Positions 15,731-24,128 are shown, counted from the stretch's first letter. The stretch: 31,082 nt of DNA from Bacteroides fragilis (GCA_023664485.1 JAMPFK010000025.1:1-31082), one strand, 5' to 3'. Program-made: numbers and translations. Notes: generated by a model from the letters alone, not told the origin.

Positions 15731-17707
15731 ATGGGCGAAGAAAAGAAACCGGAGAAGAGAAGCGGCTTTACTTCTAAGCTGGAAAAACAGGCGGTTTCGC
15801 TGCTTCTTGCAAAGGACGAGCTGGAAAAAAAGAATATCGAGCTGGAGAAAGCCATGATCGACGCCAGAAAGGCAAGCCGCGCGCGCGATGTTTTTCTGGC
15901 CAATATGTCCCATGAAATACGGACCCCGATCAATACGATGCTCGGCCTGAATGAACTGATCCTGCGGGAAAGCCAGGATGAGACGATCCGGGGCTATGCG
16001 CTCGACATCAGGCAGGCCGGAACGGTCCTTCTGTCGCTTATCAGCGATATTCTGGATTTCTCCAGGCTGCAGTCCGGCAGGATGGAGCTTTCAGAAGGGA
16101 TCTATGATATCAGTTCTCTGCTGAACGATCTGATTAACAGCATTTCGATTCCGCTGCGGAAGAAAAAACTGCGCCTGACGCTGGATATCGCATCGGACAT
16201 CCCGTATAAATTATCGGGCGATGAAGTGCATCTGCGGCAGATCATCGGCAACTTACTGACGAATGCCGTGAAATATACACAGAGCGGAACGGTAACGCTC
16301 CGCGTTGGCTGGAAACCGCTGGAAGAAGAGAAGCTCCGGCTGGAAGTCTCGGTGGAGGATACCGGCATCGGCGTAAAAGAAAAAGATATTTCCGGAATTT
16401 TTGAGACTTTTAACAGGCTGGATATGGAGACGGGCGGAAAGGAAGAGGGAGGGGGGATCGGGCTCGCCGTGACGAACCGTCTTGTCGGAATGATGGGCGG
16501 TCAGCTGGAGGTAAAGAGCGAATATGGCAAAGGCTCCGTCTTTTCCTTCGCGATTCCGCAGAAGATCGTCAACAGGGATCCGCTCGGCGATTTTCAGGAA
16601 CAATATGACAGGAGTGTCAAAAAATCTGTCAGTTACCGGGAAAAATTCATTGCGCCGCTCGCGAAAATACTCGTGGTGGATGATAACGCGATGAATCTCG
16701 CGGTGGCGCAGGATCTTTTGCGCAAGACCAGGCTGCAGACAGACGTCGCCTCCAGCGGCGGAGAGTGTCTGGAAATGCTGAAACGGAAGGAATATCATCT
16801 GATCTGCATGGATCATATGATGCCGGTCATGGACGGCGTTCAGACGCTGCAGGCCATCCGGGAGATGGAGGGCAATCCTTCCCGTAATATTCCGGTCATC
16901 GCGCTGACCGCCAACGCGGTCGTTGGGGCGAAAGATTTTTATCTCGATGCAGGTTTTGACGATTATCTTTCCAAACCGATCGAACCGGAAAAATTAGAAG
17001 ATATCCTGATTCGGTATCTTCCGGAAGAGCTCGTTTATCTGACGGGGGATGAAGGACTTTCCACAGAGAAGGAGGAAGAAGCGGACAGGCTGAATACGGA
17101 AAAGCTGACGGATATGGGAATCAATGCGGCGAACGGCCTGAAATATATGGGCGGAAGCCGTTCCCTGTATAAGAAGGTGCTGCGCGATTTCCGGGATATC
17201 CTGCATGAGAAGGAAGCGCAGTTAAAGGATATGCTGAGCAAAGAGGACATATCCGGCTATGCGATCATCGTCCATGCGCTGAAAGGAAATGCGCGCAATG
17301 TGGGTGCAGACGAACTGGCGGAGGAAGCTTTTGAGCTGGAGAAAAAGAGCAAGGCCGGCAGGCTGGAGGAGGCCGAGGTGCAGTCGCCGATCCTGTTCAG
17401 CATGATGCGGACGCTGGGGGAAAATCTGGACAGATATATGGAGACGGAAATGCCGGGAGCCGGTGCGGGAAAAGAAGAGGAGACGGCGGAAAAACAGCAG
17501 ATATCCGAAGAGGAATGGAAAAAGAAGCTGGAACTGCTCCACCGGCAGCTCGACGATTTTGACGGGGACAGCGTGCTGGAGAGCATTACGGAGCTGAAAC
17601 AGTATCAGCTGACGGAGGAGAACCGGAGGCTGCTGCGCATGTGTGAAAAAGCGGTCAGCGATTTTGCTTACGATGTGGCGATGGAAATCGTTTCTTCCGC
17701 GTTGTAG
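15731..17707 (+). CDS. Soluble hybrid histidine kinase with receiver and HPt domains
   Basis: 658 residues with no signal peptide and no membrane helix. A Lys/Glu-rich coiled coil (about 15-55) leads to the H-box FLANMSHEIRTPIN (His61). The N-box (GNLLTNAVKYT), G1 (DTGIGV) and G2 (GGGIGLAV) follow. The receiver (about 315-440) has VVDDNAMN, phospho-acceptor Asp361 in CMDHMMP and LSKPIEP. A C-terminal HPt domain carries the phosphotransfer His515 in VHALKGNARNVGA. So it holds every relay step but no sensor domain and no output domain. Either the coiled coil receives input from a partner, or the gene has lost an N-terminal sensor. AGGAGG lies 10 bases upstream. It is the last gene of the metallo-hydrolase and DHFR operon. 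Confidence 0.9.
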   Translation: MGEEKKPEKRSGFTSKLEKQAVSLLLAKDELEKKNIELEKAMIDARKASRARDVFLANMSHEIRTPINTMLGLNELILRESQDETIRGYALDIRQAGTVLLSLISDILDFSRLQSGRMELSEGIYDISSLLNDLINSISIPLRKKKLRLTLDIASDIPYKLSGDEVHLRQIIGNLLTNAVKYTQSGTVTLRVGWKPLEEEKLRLEVSVEDTGIGVKEKDISGIFETFNRLDMETGGKEEGGGIGLAVTNRLVGMMGGQLEVKSEYGKGSVFSFAIPQKIVNRDPLGDFQEQYDRSVKKSVSYREKFIAPLAKILVVDDNAMNLAVAQDLLRKTRLQTDVASSGGECLEMLKRKEYHLICMDHMMPVMDGVQTLQAIREMEGNPSRNIPVIALTANAVVGAKDFYLDAGFDDYLSKPIEPEKLEDILIRYLPEELVYLTGDEGLSTEKEEEADRLNTEKLTDMGINAANGLKYMGGSRSLYKKVLRDFRDILHEKEAQLKDMLSKEDISGYAIIVHALKGNARNVGADELAEEAFELEKKSKAGRLEEAEVQSPILFSMMRTLGENLDRYMETEMPGAGAGKEEETAEKQQISEEEWKKKLELLHRQLDDFDGDSVLESITELKQYQLTEENRRLLRMCEKAVSDFAYDVAMEIVSSAL

Positions 17708-17709
17708 GC

Positions 17710-17737
17710 TTGACTTTTGCCGATAAAAGTATAAAAT
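17710..17737 (+). promoter_or_regulatory. Promoter of ilvE
   Basis: TTGACT (17710-17715), 16 bases, then TAAAAT (17732-17737), starting three bases after the kinase stop codon. The transcript would begin near 17745, exactly at the start of the hairpin element, leaving a structured leader of about 135 bases. Confidence 0.55.
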
Positions 17738-17746
17738 AGGGGGAAA

Positions 17747-17831
17747 AGAACTTCTAAAGCTCATGCCGGCGGGTATTTCGCCGGGAAGTTCTGTCTGCAC
17801 CTGGGGAAATGCCTGGAATGCGGCATTTCCC
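17747..17831 (+). ncRNA. Structured leader element before ilvE
   Basis: GAACTTC (17748-17754) pairs with GAAGTTC (17785-17791) and encloses CCGGCG/CGCCGG (17766-17771 with 17779-17784). A second hairpin pairs GGGAAATGCC (17804-17813) with its complement (17822-17831). No T-run follows, so it is not a simple terminator. No T-box signature is seen. The AAAAGAA(G/C)TTCT(G/A)AAGC start matches the element at 9387, with a swapped G-C pair in the outer stem. Confidence 0.5.
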
Positions 17832-17881
17832 TGAACAGGAAATAGAATCAATACGGACTGAGGAAGGAGAAGCAGCAGGTT

Positions 17882-18907
17882 ATGGAAAAGAAAAATATAG
17901 ATTGGGCAAATCTTGGTTTCGGATATCACGAGACCGATAAGCGGTTCGTGGCAAATTATAAGAACGGCGTATGGGATGAAGGAGCGCTGATCGGGGATGC
18001 GTCCATTACGATCAACGAATGCGCGGGCGTTCTGCAGTATGCGCAGACCTGTTTTGAAGGCCTGAAGGCCTATACGACGGAGGACGGCCATATCGTTACC
18101 TTCCGTCCTGATCTGAACGGGCAGCGCATGGAGGATTCCTGCAGACGTCTGGAAATGCCGGTATTTCCCAGGGAACGTTTCGTGGAAGCGGTCGCGCAGA
18201 CCGTGGCGGCCAATGAAGCTTATGTGCCGCCTTATGGTTCGGGAGCGACCTTGTATATCCGGCCGTTTATGTTCGGGAGCTCGGCCGTTATCGGCGTGAA
18301 ACCGGCGGATGAATATCAGTTCAGGATTTTTACAACGCCTGTGGGGCCTTATTTTAAAGGCGGCGCAAAACCGCTGACGATCAAGGTGAGCGATTTCGAT
18401 CGGGCTGCGCCGAACGGCACCGGCCATATCAAAGCGGGACTGAACTATGCGATGAGCCTGTATGCGATCGTGACAGCTCATGAAGAAGGCTTTGACGAGA
18501 ATATGTATCTGGATGCGGGGACGAGAACCTATGTGGAAGAAACAGGCGGGGCCAATTTCCTGTTCATAACAAGGGATAATAAGGTCATAACGCCTAAGTC
18601 GGACAGCATTCTGCCTTCCATAACGCGCCGTTCGCTTCTTACGGTCGCCAGAGATTATCTGGGCCTGGAAGTGGAAGAACGGCCTGTTGCGTTAGAGGAG
18701 ATCAGAGATTTTGCAGAATGCGGCCTCTGCGGTACGGCGGCGGTTATTTCCCCGGTCGGCAAGGTGGTGGATCATGGAAAAGAAATCGCATTTCCGAGCG
18801 GGATGACGGAAATGGGCCCTGTGACGAAGAAGTTATACGATACTTTGACAGGAATCCAGATGGGACGCATCGAGGCGCCGGAAGGCTGGATCCACGTTAT
18901 CAGATAA
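17882..18907 (+). CDS. ilvE: Branched-chain amino acid aminotransferase
   Basis: A 341-residue fold-type IV PLP enzyme that interconverts leucine, isoleucine and valine with their 2-oxo acids. The PLP Schiff-base lysine is Lys184 in GTGHIKAGLNYA. The substrate loop is in QTCFEGLKAY, the phosphate-binding part is in EETGGANFLF and SILPSITRRS, and the late motif ECGLCGTAAVISPVG is typical of BCAT. The length is normal. GGAAGGAG lies upstream of the ATG with about 13 bases between. It has its own promoter with a structured leader and its own terminator, so it is a single-gene unit; no ilv biosynthesis genes lie beside it. Confidence 0.95.
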   Translation: MEKKNIDWANLGFGYHETDKRFVANYKNGVWDEGALIGDASITINECAGVLQYAQTCFEGLKAYTTEDGHIVTFRPDLNGQRMEDSCRRLEMPVFPRERFVEAVAQTVAANEAYVPPYGSGATLYIRPFMFGSSAVIGVKPADEYQFRIFTTPVGPYFKGGAKPLTIKVSDFDRAAPNGTGHIKAGLNYAMSLYAIVTAHEEGFDENMYLDAGTRTYVEETGGANFLFITRDNKVITPKSDSILPSITRRSLLTVARDYLGLEVEERPVALEEIRDFAECGLCGTAAVISPVGKVVDHGKEIAFPSGMTEMGPVTKKLYDTLTGIQMGRIEAPEGWIHVIR

Positions 18908-18922
18908 GTATGTACAGGAAAG

Positions 18923-18951
18923 GCGCAGGCAGTCTTGTCTGCGCTTTTTTT
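18923..18951 (+). terminator. Terminator of ilvE
   Basis: GCGCAG (18923-18928) pairs with CTGCGC (18939-18944), extended inward by a G-T and a CA/TG pair, followed by seven T residues. Confidence 0.85.
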
Positions 18952-18962
18952 CGATATATTGG

Positions 18963-19736
18963 ATGAAGCCTATGTATGAACGAATCAAAAAAGAGTATCC
19001 TTATTTATATGAAACGCATCTTCATACGGCGGAAGGAAGCGCCTGCGGACACAGTACGGGCCGGGAGATGGCGGCAGCCTGTAAAGCTTATGGCTATACG
19101 GGGATTTTTGTGACCGACCATAACTGGGGCGGCAATACCGCGGCAGACCGGAAGAAACCCTGGGCGGAATGGGTCGATGAATTCTGCAGGGGATATGAAA
19201 ATGCCAAAGCGGAAGGAGACAGGATCGGCCTGGATGTATTTTTCGGTTACGAGGCGGGATATGACGGGACGGAATTCCTGATTTACGGCATCGATAAGGA
19301 GTGGATGCTCGAAAATCCCTCTCTCCGGCAGGCGGATATCAGGAAGCAGTATGAGCTTGTGCACGCGGCCGGCGGTATGGTCATTCATGCCCATCCCTAC
19401 AGGGAGGAGGACTATATCCCTGAGGTGCGTCTTTTTCCGGAATGGGTCGATGGCGTGGAGGGCGTCAACGCCACGCATTCCAATTCGCGGAGCATCGCCC
19501 ATAACGATCCTGATTTCGATGCAAAAGCCATTGCCTATGCCAGGAAGCATCGGCTGCCCATGACGGCGGGCTCCGATATCCACCGCGCGGCGCTGCTCGG
19601 CGGCGGCGTGGCCTTCCGCAGAAGGCTCGCTTCGCCGGAGGACTATATCAGGGCGGTCCTGTCGGGAGAAGATTATGTATTGACGAACGGCGAATGCTGG
19701 TATAATAAAGAAGGAAAACGGCTGGCAATGGAATAG
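18963..19736 (+). CDS. PHP-domain phosphoesterase
   Basis: A 257-residue protein of the PHP family, whose members hydrolyse phosphoesters using three metal ions. Ligand motifs are all present: ETHLHTAEGSACGH near residue 18, FVTDHN (near 50), GYEAGYDGTEF with the bridging Glu, VIHAHPYR, and the final GSDIHR. The Trp-rich loop WAEWVDEFCRGYENAKAEG is usual in the clostridial subgroup. The substrate is unknown; related enzymes act on histidinol phosphate, nucleotides or RNA ends. The start (18963, or ATG 18972) lacks a clear ribosome site and lies 12 bases after the ilvE terminator. The PrsA-like gene follows after 17 bases. Confidence 0.85.
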   Translation: MKPMYERIKKEYPYLYETHLHTAEGSACGHSTGREMAAACKAYGYTGIFVTDHNWGGNTAADRKKPWAEWVDEFCRGYENAKAEGDRIGLDVFFGYEAGYDGTEFLIYGIDKEWMLENPSLRQADIRKQYELVHAAGGMVIHAHPYREEDYIPEVRLFPEWVDGVEGVNATHSNSRSIAHNDPDFDAKAIAYARKHRLPMTAGSDIHRAALLGGGVAFRRRLASPEDYIRAVLSGEDYVLTNGECWYNKEGKRLAME

Positions 19737-19753
19737 AAGAAAGAGAAGAAAAT

Positions 19754-20830
19754 ATGGTCATGAGCATGGTGAAAAGAAGAAAAAGGGCGGCGGCGCTGTT
19801 CCTGGCCGTATCGGTGCTTCTGTCAGTGTTGACAGGCTGCGGCAGCGGCGGCGCGGACGGCGTGAAGGTCGTATTGACGACGGGCTTTGGCAGGGACGAA
19901 GTATTCCGCATCGAAACGATTTCCTGCACGCTGCCCGAAATGATGGTTTATCTGACCAATATCCAGAATCAGTATGAGAGCGTTTATGGATCGGAAATCT
20001 GGAATATCAATCTGGGCGATATGACCCTTGAACAGAATGTAAAGGATATGGCGCTGGCTCAGATCGCACAGATCAAGACGATGAACCTGATGGCGGAGCA
20101 ATACGAGGTCAAGCTGACGGAGGAAGAGAAAGAGCAGGCGGAAGCGATTGCGAAGGCCTACTATGCTTCCCTGAATGAGACTGAAATTGAAGCGATGGGA
20201 ATCACGAGGAACATCGTCGAGAGACTTTATGAGGAGTACGCCCTTGCCCGGAAAGTCTATCAGTATATTATCAAGGATATCAACCCGGAGATCAGCGATG
20301 ACGAGGCACGGACCATTAAGGTGCAGCAGATCTTGTTAAAGACCTATGCCACGGACGGTATGGGCCGGAAGATCGAATATACGGAGAAGGCCAAAGAGGA
20401 TACTTATCAGACCGCCTGCGAGGTATGGGAAAAGGCGGCTGCAGGAGAAGATTTCGACGAGCTGGTACGGCGTTATAACGAGGGAGAAAAGAGCACCGAT
20501 TCTTTCGGCAAAGGAGAGACGGATCCCGCTTTTGAGAAAGCGGCCTTTAATCTGGGAACGGGAGAGATCAGCGACATCGTGGAGACGGAAGAGGGTTACC
20601 ACATTATCAAGTGCATCAGCACTTTCGACAGGGAAGAAACGGACAGCAATAAGGTCAAAATTGTGGAACAGCGGAAGGAGGAAGTATTCGGCCAGGAATA
20701 CGACGCTTTTGTGGAAACGCTGACGAGAAAGCTGAATGAGGAGCTGTGGGAGAGCGTCGGCTTTATCCACGATGAAAACGTTACGACTTCCGATTTCCTC
20801 GAACTGTTCAATTCGAACTTTGAATTTTGA
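19754..20830 (+). CDS. PrsA-like peptidyl-prolyl isomerase lipoprotein (parvulin type)
   Basis: 358 residues. A basic N-terminus (MVMSMVKRRKRAAALFLAV) leads to a lipobox LSVLTGC with the anchored Cys29. The N-terminal SurA/PrsA-like helical part (about 50-180) contains LTEEEKEQAEAIAKAYY. The rotamase domain (about 185-300) shows IKVQQILLKTYA, AAAGEDFDELVRRYNEGEKS, FGKGETDPAFEKAAFNLGTG and EEGYHIIKC, the parvulin core in order. Such lipoproteins fold exported proteins outside the membrane. The ribosome site is a purine-rich run (AGAAAGAGAAGAAAA). ATG 19760 or 19766 are alternative starts. It shares an operon with the PHP gene. Confidence 0.88.
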   Translation: MVMSMVKRRKRAAALFLAVSVLLSVLTGCGSGGADGVKVVLTTGFGRDEVFRIETISCTLPEMMVYLTNIQNQYESVYGSEIWNINLGDMTLEQNVKDMALAQIAQIKTMNLMAEQYEVKLTEEEKEQAEAIAKAYYASLNETEIEAMGITRNIVERLYEEYALARKVYQYIIKDINPEISDDEARTIKVQQILLKTYATDGMGRKIEYTEKAKEDTYQTACEVWEKAAAGEDFDELVRRYNEGEKSTDSFGKGETDPAFEKAAFNLGTGEISDIVETEEGYHIIKCISTFDREETDSNKVKIVEQRKEEVFGQEYDAFVETLTRKLNEELWESVGFIHDENVTTSDFLELFNSNFEF

Positions 20831-20889
20831 GTTTAGAAAAAATTTAGAAATCTGAAAAGCCTTATAAATAGAAGGTTTGCAGGGAATTG

Positions 20890-20916
20890 TTAGCACTCAT
20901 TATCATTGAGTGCTAA
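20890..20916. promoter_or_regulatory. CIRCE operator (HrcA binding site) upstream of htpG
   Basis: TTAGCACTC, nine bases, GAGTGCTAA: a perfect match to the CIRCE consensus, including spacer length. It lies 7 bases before the -35 element of the htpG promoter. HrcA repression released by heat is the known mechanism for CIRCE; no hrcA gene is in the window. Confidence 0.95.
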
Positions 20917-20923
20917 TTTTTTC

Positions 20924-20952
20924 TTGACTTTTTTATGACTCCGCATTACACT
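20924..20952 (+). promoter_or_regulatory. htpG promoter
   Basis: TTGACT (20924-20929), 17 bases, TACACT (20947-20952). The start codon is 52 bases downstream. Confidence 0.65.
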
Positions 20953-21004
20953 GTTCTTTAGATAAAGACCGGATGAAAAAAGAAAGAGAAAGGAATGTGG
21001 TAAA

Positions 21005-23242
21005 ATGGCATCAAAACATGGTAATTTATCGATTAACAGCGACAATATTTTTCCGATTATCAAGAAGTGGTTGTATTCGGACCACGATATTTTCTTCCGC
21101 GAACTGATTTCCAACGGTTGCGATGCGGTGACAAAACTGAAGAAGCTGGATATGATGGGAGAATACGCCCTGCCCGATGGTTATAAGGCAAAAATTCAGA
21201 TCATTGTGAATCCGGAAGAGAAGACATTGAAATTTATCGACAACGGACTCGGCATGACCGCCGACGAGGTGGAGGAGTACATCAATCAGATCGCCTTTTC
21301 AGGAGCGACGGAGTTCATTGAGAAATATAAAGATAAGACAAACGAGGATCAGATCATCGGCCATTTCGGCCTTGGCTTTTATTCCGCTTTCATGGTAGCG
21401 GATGAGGTGCATATCGACAGCCTTTCTTATCAGGACGGCGCGGCGGCCGTGCACTGGGAATGTGACGGCGGCACGGAGTTTGATATGGAAGAGGGAACGA
21501 GAAGCGAAATCGGTACGGAGATCACGCTTTTCCTGAACGAGGACTGCCTGGAGTTCTGCAATGAATATAAGGCGCGCGAGGTCATTAAGAAATACTGTTC
21601 CTTCATGCCGATTGAAATCTATCTGTCCAAGGCGAACACGACGGATACCCAGACGATTACGGAAGCGGAAAAGCTGGATACAGACGTCGTAGTCGAGGAA
21701 ATCAAGAAGGAAAAAGAAGAGGATGAGCAGAAGTTAAAGATCAGGAAACGCCCGGAACTCTTAAACGAGACGCAGCCGCTCTGGAGCAGGCATCCGAATG
21801 ACTGCACGAAGGAAGAATATCTGGAATTTTACCGGAAGGTATTTCAGGATTATAAGGAGCCCCTGTTCTGGATTCATTTGAATATGGATTATCCTTTTAA
21901 TCTGAAAGGAATCCTGTATTTCCCCAAGATCAATATGGAATATGAATCTATCGAGGGAACGATCAAGCTGTACAACAATCAGGTGTTCATTGCGGATAAT
22001 ATCAAGGAAGTCATTCCGGAATTCCTGATGCTGTTAAAGGGCGTCATCGACTGTCCGGATCTGCCGCTCAACGTATCCAGAAGCGCGCTGCAGAACGACG
22101 GATTTGTCAATAAGATCAATGAATATATTACGAAGAAAGTCGCAGACAAGCTTTCCGGCATGTGCAAGACCGAAAAGGAAGAATACGAGAAATACTGGGA
22201 TGATATCAGTCCTTTCATCAAGTTCGGCTGCCTGAAGGACGATAAATTCTGCGAGAAGATGACGGATTATATCCTGTTTAAGAATCTGGACGGCAATTAT
22301 CTGACTCTTCCCGAATGCCTGGAGGTCAATAAAATCGATCCGGACGAGGCGGAAGCCTCCGCAAAGGATGAGAACGGCGGGGAAGCAGAAGCCGGAGCCG
22401 TAGATGAGAACGGCGAAAAGGCGGAAGCAGAGGCCGTAGACGAAGGCGGCGGGGAAGCAGAAGCCGGAGACGTAGAAGAGAACGGCGAAAAAGTAGAAGC
22501 GGAGGCCGTAGACGAAGGTGGCGGGGAAGCAGAGGCCGGAGCCGTAGACGAGAACGGAGAAAAAGTAGAAGCGGAGATCGTGGAGGAAGACGTAGAAGAG
22601 GAAGCTGCGGAAGAGGAGAAGAAAGAAAAGATTATCTACTATGTGACCGACGAGAAGCAGCAGAGCCAGTATATCAATATGTTCAAGGCCGCGAAAATGG
22701 ATGCCGTTATTTTGACGCATAATATCGACCAGCCCTTCATTTCCCAGCTGGAGGCGAAGAACGAGGGCATTAAGTTCCAGAGGATCGACGCTGACCTGAC
22801 CGATACGTTTCGGGCCAGGACGTCCAGGAAGGCCGAGAAGGAAATGGAAGAGCAGGCGGAAGAAATCGCCGGCATCATGAAGAAGGTATTGAAGAAGGAT
22901 TCCATTACCGTCAAAGTTGAAAAATTGAAGAACAAAAAAATCTCTTCCATGATCACCTTATCCGAAGAGAGCAGAAGAATGCAGGATATGATGAAGATGT
23001 ATTCCATGCCGGGTATGGATGCCGGAATGTTCGGCTGCAGGGAAGGGGAAACGCTGATTCTGAACGCAAATCATCCGCTCGTGCAGTATGTGATCGAGCA
23101 TAAGGACGGCGAGAACGTTAAGACGATCTGCGAACAGCTTTACGATCTTGCGCTGTTACAGCATGCGCCGCTCGAACCGGAGGCGATGACGAAGTTCGTT
23201 GCAAGGAGCAATGAGATTATGCTGCTTTTGACGAAAGCGTGA
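21005..23242 (+). CDS. htpG: Molecular chaperone HtpG (Hsp90) with an acidic repeat insert
   Basis: A 745-residue Hsp90 chaperone, longer than the roughly 620-690 usual in bacteria. The N-terminal ATPase domain is intact: FFRELISNGCDAVTKLK, the DNGLGMTADEV loop and GHFGLGFYSAFMV. The middle domain has PLFWIHLNMDYPFNLKGILYFP in pieces and LPLNVSRSALQND with the catalytic Arg. At residues about 450-545 an Ala/Glu/Gly/Asp insert precedes the strand IIYYVTDEKQQ, a loop that is short in E. coli HtpG. Within it, three 24-residue repeats run from 458 to 529. The C-terminal dimer domain resumes with TVKVEKLKNKKI and ends normally. Ribosome site AAAGGAA is near 20992. Heat control by HrcA is implied by the upstream CIRCE. 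Confidence 0.95.
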   Translation: MASKHGNLSINSDNIFPIIKKWLYSDHDIFFRELISNGCDAVTKLKKLDMMGEYALPDGYKAKIQIIVNPEEKTLKFIDNGLGMTADEVEEYINQIAFSGATEFIEKYKDKTNEDQIIGHFGLGFYSAFMVADEVHIDSLSYQDGAAAVHWECDGGTEFDMEEGTRSEIGTEITLFLNEDCLEFCNEYKAREVIKKYCSFMPIEIYLSKANTTDTQTITEAEKLDTDVVVEEIKKEKEEDEQKLKIRKRPELLNETQPLWSRHPNDCTKEEYLEFYRKVFQDYKEPLFWIHLNMDYPFNLKGILYFPKINMEYESIEGTIKLYNNQVFIADNIKEVIPEFLMLLKGVIDCPDLPLNVSRSALQNDGFVNKINEYITKKVADKLSGMCKTEKEEYEKYWDDISPFIKFGCLKDDKFCEKMTDYILFKNLDGNYLTLPECLEVNKIDPDEAEASAKDENGGEAEAGAVDENGEKAEAEAVDEGGGEAEAGDVEENGEKVEAEAVDEGGGEAEAGAVDENGEKVEAEIVEEDVEEEAAEEEKKEKIIYYVTDEKQQSQYINMFKAAKMDAVILTHNIDQPFISQLEAKNEGIKFQRIDADLTDTFRARTSRKAEKEMEEQAEEIAGIMKKVLKKDSITVKVEKLKNKKISSMITLSEESRRMQDMMKMYSMPGMDAGMFGCREGETLILNANHPLVQYVIEHKDGENVKTICEQLYDLALLQHAPLEPEAMTKFVARSNEIMLLLTKA
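22376..22591 (+). repeat. Three 72-bp tandem repeats inside htpG
   Basis: Units begin at 22376, 22448 and 22520, each encoding a variant of GGEAEAG(A/D)V(D/E)ENGEK then (A/V)EAE plus a closing acidic segment. Units keep the frame and differ at only a few positions, suggesting recent duplication. Confidence 0.85.
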
Positions 23243-23316
23243 TGACAGGAAAAACGATTGTTCCTGGTGAAAGCATAATGATTTCCCGACTGCCTGCATA
23301 CTATATTTTCCTCAGG

Positions 23317-23345
23317 ATGTCAATATACCAAAAACTGCATATGAT
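23317..23345 (+). promoter_or_regulatory. Possible promoter of the interrupted cell-wall gene
   Basis: ATGTCA and TATGAT are 17 bases apart, 37 bases before the start at 23382. The -35 matches only four of six positions. Confidence 0.35.
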
Positions 23346-23381
23346 AATTAGAAAGATAATAAGGTTAAAGCAGGTAATTAT

Positions 23382-24083
23382 ATGAACGGGAAAACGTTTA
23401 AAATGGCGCAAGTGGAAGGGGAGCAGACCGGCGGACTGCAGATTAATGTGACCTCAGACATCGGATTGATTCCGATTCAGAACGCCGTGATTTCCATTGC
23501 CTATACAGGAACACCCGAAACAGAAGTGGAGAAACTGGAGACAGATATATCCGGGCAGGCAGAGGAGGTACAGCTCTCCGCACCGCCCCTTTCCTACAGC
23601 CTGACGCCGGAATCCCCGATGCCCTATGCGGAGTACAATGTGACCGTGGAGGCGTCCGGATATGAGCCGGTCATGATTTCCGGCGTGGAAGTGCTGCCGG
23701 ATGTGACGGCCGTGCAGAATATCCGGATGACGCCGACGGAGACTGCGAACGAGCCGGAAGAGGTACTTGTGATCCCGGATCATACGCTGTACGGGGAATA
23801 TCCGCCGAAAATCCCGGAGGAGGAAATCAAACCGGTAGATGAGACGGGGGAGATCGTTTTAAGCAGAGTGGTGATACCGGAGTATGTCGTTGTCCATGAC
23901 GGCGTACCAAATGACAGCAGCGCCCCCAATTATTATGTAAAATACAAGGATTATATTAAAAATGTGGCGTCTTCCGAAATCTATGCGACCTGGCCGGAGA
24001 GCAGCATCTATGCGAATATCCTGGCGATTCAGTCCTTTACGCTGAACAGGGTATATACGGAGTGGTACCGGAACCGCCGCTGA
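23382..24083 (+). CDS. SpoIID-like cell-wall protein, 5' part, interrupted by the recombinase element
   Basis: 233 codons. Residues about 18-115 form a carboxypeptidase-regulatory-like beta domain (LQINVTSDIGLIPIQNAVIS, ending DVTAVQNIRMTP). After a Glu/Pro linker, DYIKNVASSEIYATWPESSI and ANILAIQSFTLNRVYTEWYRN begin a SpoIID/amidase-enhancer-like domain. There the family frame breaks: after the Trp-Tyr-Arg-Asn codons at 24063-24074 come two Arg codons and TGA, all read from the inserted element. The continuation is at 29294-29659 in matching phase. No signal peptide is visible, as is usual for relatives in this group that often carry a C-terminal peptidoglycan-binding domain. The family is recognised by pattern, not by search. 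The ribosome site (AGCAGGT) is weak; ATG 23403 is an alternative start. Confidence 0.75.
   Translation: MNGKTFKMAQVEGEQTGGLQINVTSDIGLIPIQNAVISIAYTGTPETEVEKLETDISGQAEEVQLSAPPLSYSLTPESPMPYAEYNVTVEASGYEPVMISGVEVLPDVTAVQNIRMTPTETANEPEEVLVIPDHTLYGEYPPKIPEEEIKPVDETGEIVLSRVVIPEYVVVHDGVPNDSSAPNYYVKYKDYIKNVASSEIYATWPESSIYANILAIQSFTLNRVYTEWYRNRR
24064..24075. other. Left attachment site (attL) core
   Basis: GGTACCGGAACC. The first seven bases are identical to 29292-29298, and AACC is shared one base later. The break in the host reading frame falls exactly here. Confidence 0.75.
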
Positions 24084-24128
24084 TTCGATGCTGCCTTGGT
24101 ATAAGAACGGCAAAAAGGATCAGAACGG

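Noticed and set aside
17738..17881. T-box or amino-acid attenuator before ilvE
   Set aside because: No T-box consensus, no leader peptide rich in Leu/Ile/Val codons and no terminator T-run.
17222..18481. 419-codon minus-strand frame across the kinase end and ilvE
   Set aside because: It runs through the ilvE promoter and leader and opposite two clear genes; composition is Arg/His-rich antisense.
22034..22720. Long minus-strand open frame opposite the htpG repeat region
   Set aside because: It arises from the repeated GAA/GCC-rich codons of htpG; the predicted protein is a low-complexity Phe/Tyr/Gly/Ser string with no ribosome site or promoter.
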